From Phycisphaerae bacterium (GTDB lineage: Bacteria; Planctomycetota; Phycisphaerae; Sedimentisphaerales; Anaerobacaceae), in NCBI GenBank assembly GCA_030602845.1, contig JAUVYZ010000128.1, positions 1 to 6,192 on the forward strand: a stretch of 6,192 nucleotides of DNA, in the 5' to 3' direction. Position numbers and translations under genes: made by a program. Below are positions 4,877 through 6,192 of the stretch, piece by piece. The stretch's first letter is position 1, and every line of letters starts with the position of its first letter. The notes beneath the pieces were generated by a model, which was given only the letters and a program-made list of their open reading frames with translations, was not told where the DNA came from and searched no databases.

Positions 4877-6192
4877 ATGTCGAAGGATAAGAATTTATTG
4901 GCTTCTGTTAGTGATACTTCAACCGAGAGTGAATTTTTCTCGCCGATACCCGAAGGTTATAAAAAGGGTAAATCTCGATATGTTTTTGTAATGGGAACCG
5001 TGATGAGCGGCCTGGGCAAGGGGATATTTTCATCGTGCCTGGCTTTGCTTTGTCAGGACAAGGGGCTGAAAGTTGCTCCGATTAAGCTCGAAGGCTATTT
5101 GAATATAGATTCCGGGACGCTGAATCCGTTTCGCCACGGTGAGGTGTTTGTGCTCGATGACGGTATGGAATGTGATATGGATTTGGGCACCTATGAGAGG
5201 ATGCTCGACCAGGATTTGAGCAGGGCAAATTTTGCCACAAGCGGCCAGATATTCAGCTCGATTTTGCACAAGGAAAGACACGGCGACTATCTCGGCAGAG
5301 ATGTCCAGATGATTCCTCACGTTACCGGCGAGGTCAAACTAACGCTTCGCCGGTTGGCAATGGAAGCCGATGCTGATATGGTATTTGTCGAGATTGGCGG
5401 CACGGTCGGCGACCTGGAAAATGCCTATTTTATCGAGGCGATGCGAGAGCTGGCTTACGAAGAAGGCCCGAATAGCTGCTGCTTCGTGGCCCTGACCTAT
5501 ATATTGGAGCCGAAAACCCTCGGCGAGCAGAAATCAAAGGCCGCCCAGTTAGGTATTAAGCAGCTTATGCAGTGCGGCATTCAGCCCGATATCATCGCAT
5601 GCAGGGCGGCCAACCCTGTTAGCGAAAAAGTCCGGCAAAAAATAAGCGTGTACAGTAATGTCCCCTTCGAAAGGGTCTTCAGTATGCCCGATTCCGCCAG
5701 TATCTATATGATACCGGCTATGCTCAGAGACAGCGGCCTTGATTTTAAAGTCCTCAAGCTGCTCAAAATCGAGGACAGAACCAATTTACGCCACGAACGC
5801 AAGGCCTGGGCGCAGTGGTGCGACTTCACCGACAAAATCGGCGCTGCTGATTACAAAATAACCATCGGTGTTACCGGCAAATACACTTCCGTTCGTGACA
5901 GCTATGCTTCGATAATCAACGCTATCGAACACGCCGGCATCGCCCTGGCTTGTGATATTAAAATAAAATGGATTGAAACAATTGGGATTACTGATGAAAA
6001 CGTAGCCGAGCATCTGGCTGACGTTGACGGTATTATTGTCCCCGGCGGCTTCGGCACCCGCGGTGCGGAAGGAAAAATAGCCTGCGCAAAATATGCCAGA
6101 GAGAATAATTTGCCTTATCTGGGACTATGTTTTGGCTTTCAAATGGCTGTTATAGAGTTTGCTCGCAATGTTTGCGGACTGACAGAAGCCAA
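4877..6192 (+). CDS. pyrG: CTP synthase, glutamine-hydrolysing (3' end cut by window edge)
   Basis: Converts UTP, ATP and glutamine to CTP; cytoplasmic. 438 residues are visible; E. coli PyrG has 545, so roughly 130-140 are missing. Synthetase domain: P-loop GTVMSGLGKG (40-49, Lys48), KLEGYLNIDSGTLNP (70-84), HGEVFVLDDG (87-96), DMDLGTYER (100-108, metal-site Asp102), KERHGDYLG (132-140), VEIGGTVGDLE (171-181, Glu172) and a UTP-loop KSKAAQ (219-224). Amidotransferase domain: GKYTSVRDSY from 334, oxyanion-region PGGFGTRGAEG from 389, and GLCFGFQ with nucleophile Cys418. The catalytic His and Glu lie beyond the edge. Oddities: a 30-residue hydrophilic N-terminal extension, and departures from near-universal motifs (KLDPY to KLEGY, PGTM to SGTL, KTKPTQH to KSKAAQL, GICLGMQ to GLCFGFQ). 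The key catalytic residues remain, so activity is expected, but the protein is a divergent member. Confidence 0.95.
   Translation, partial: MSKDKNLLASVSDTSTESEFFSPIPEGYKKGKSRYVFVMGTVMSGLGKGIFSSCLALLCQDKGLKVAPIKLEGYLNIDSGTLNPFRHGEVFVLDDGMECDMDLGTYERMLDQDLSRANFATSGQIFSSILHKERHGDYLGRDVQMIPHVTGEVKLTLRRLAMEADADMVFVEIGGTVGDLENAYFIEAMRELAYEEGPNSCCFVALTYILEPKTLGEQKSKAAQLGIKQLMQCGIQPDIIACRAANPVSEKVRQKISVYSNVPFERVFSMPDSASIYMIPAMLRDSGLDFKVLKLLKIEDRTNLRHERKAWAQWCDFTDKIGAADYKITIGVTGKYTSVRDSYASIINAIEHAGIALACDIKIKWIETIGITDENVAEHLADVDGIIVPGGFGTRGAEGKIACAKYARENNLPYLGLCFGFQMAVIEFARNVCGLTEA

Overview
The window looks like a chromosomal segment from a Gram-negative bacterium, probably of the PVC group and most likely a planctomycete (Phycisphaerae-like). 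This placement is inference. It rests on the kdsB–pyrG gene pair, an arrangement I also recall from Chlamydia; on the family flavour of the sugar-binding lipoprotein (an IPKGTTHxFW start to the mature domain); and on the style of the short dispersed repeats. KdsB implies a Kdo-containing lipopolysaccharide, hence an outer membrane.

Layout. The left 60% is one operon on the minus strand. From its 5' end it encodes a sugar-binding lipoprotein (2623-3639), a double-domain RbsA-type ATPase (1034-2641) and an RbsC-type permease (1037 down to the left edge, cut off). The genes are tightly coupled: 19 bp overlap, then 4 bp (ATGA) overlap. Together they form a CUT2-class ABC importer for a simple sugar. 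The substrate cannot be read from the sequence.

A 362-bp divergent intergenic region (3640-4001) separates this operon from the plus-strand genes. It holds a plausible promoter for each side, a leader stem-loop on the transporter side, an imperfect heptamer repeat, and an 86-bp inverted-repeat element whose end sequence recurs inside the 3' end of the ATPase gene.

The right side holds two plus-strand genes. kdsB (4002-4769, GTG start) makes CMP-Kdo from CTP and Kdo. pyrG (from 4877, cut by the right edge) makes CTP. A 107-bp AT-rich spacer with an inverted repeat lies between them. The two enzymes are metabolically linked because CTP is the nucleotide donor for KdsB.

I see no wholly new system. 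The items most worth a second look are: (a) a short repeat family that sits both in intergenic DNA and in frame within the ATPase coding tail; (b) an in-frame heptamer tandem repeat inside kdsB that adds a KTQNSKL-type insertion; (c) a divergent CTP synthase with a 30-residue N-terminal extension and changed substrate-site motifs; (d) an unusual periplasmic-loop insertion in the permease. There are no tRNAs, rRNAs, CRISPR arrays or transposase genes that I can see.
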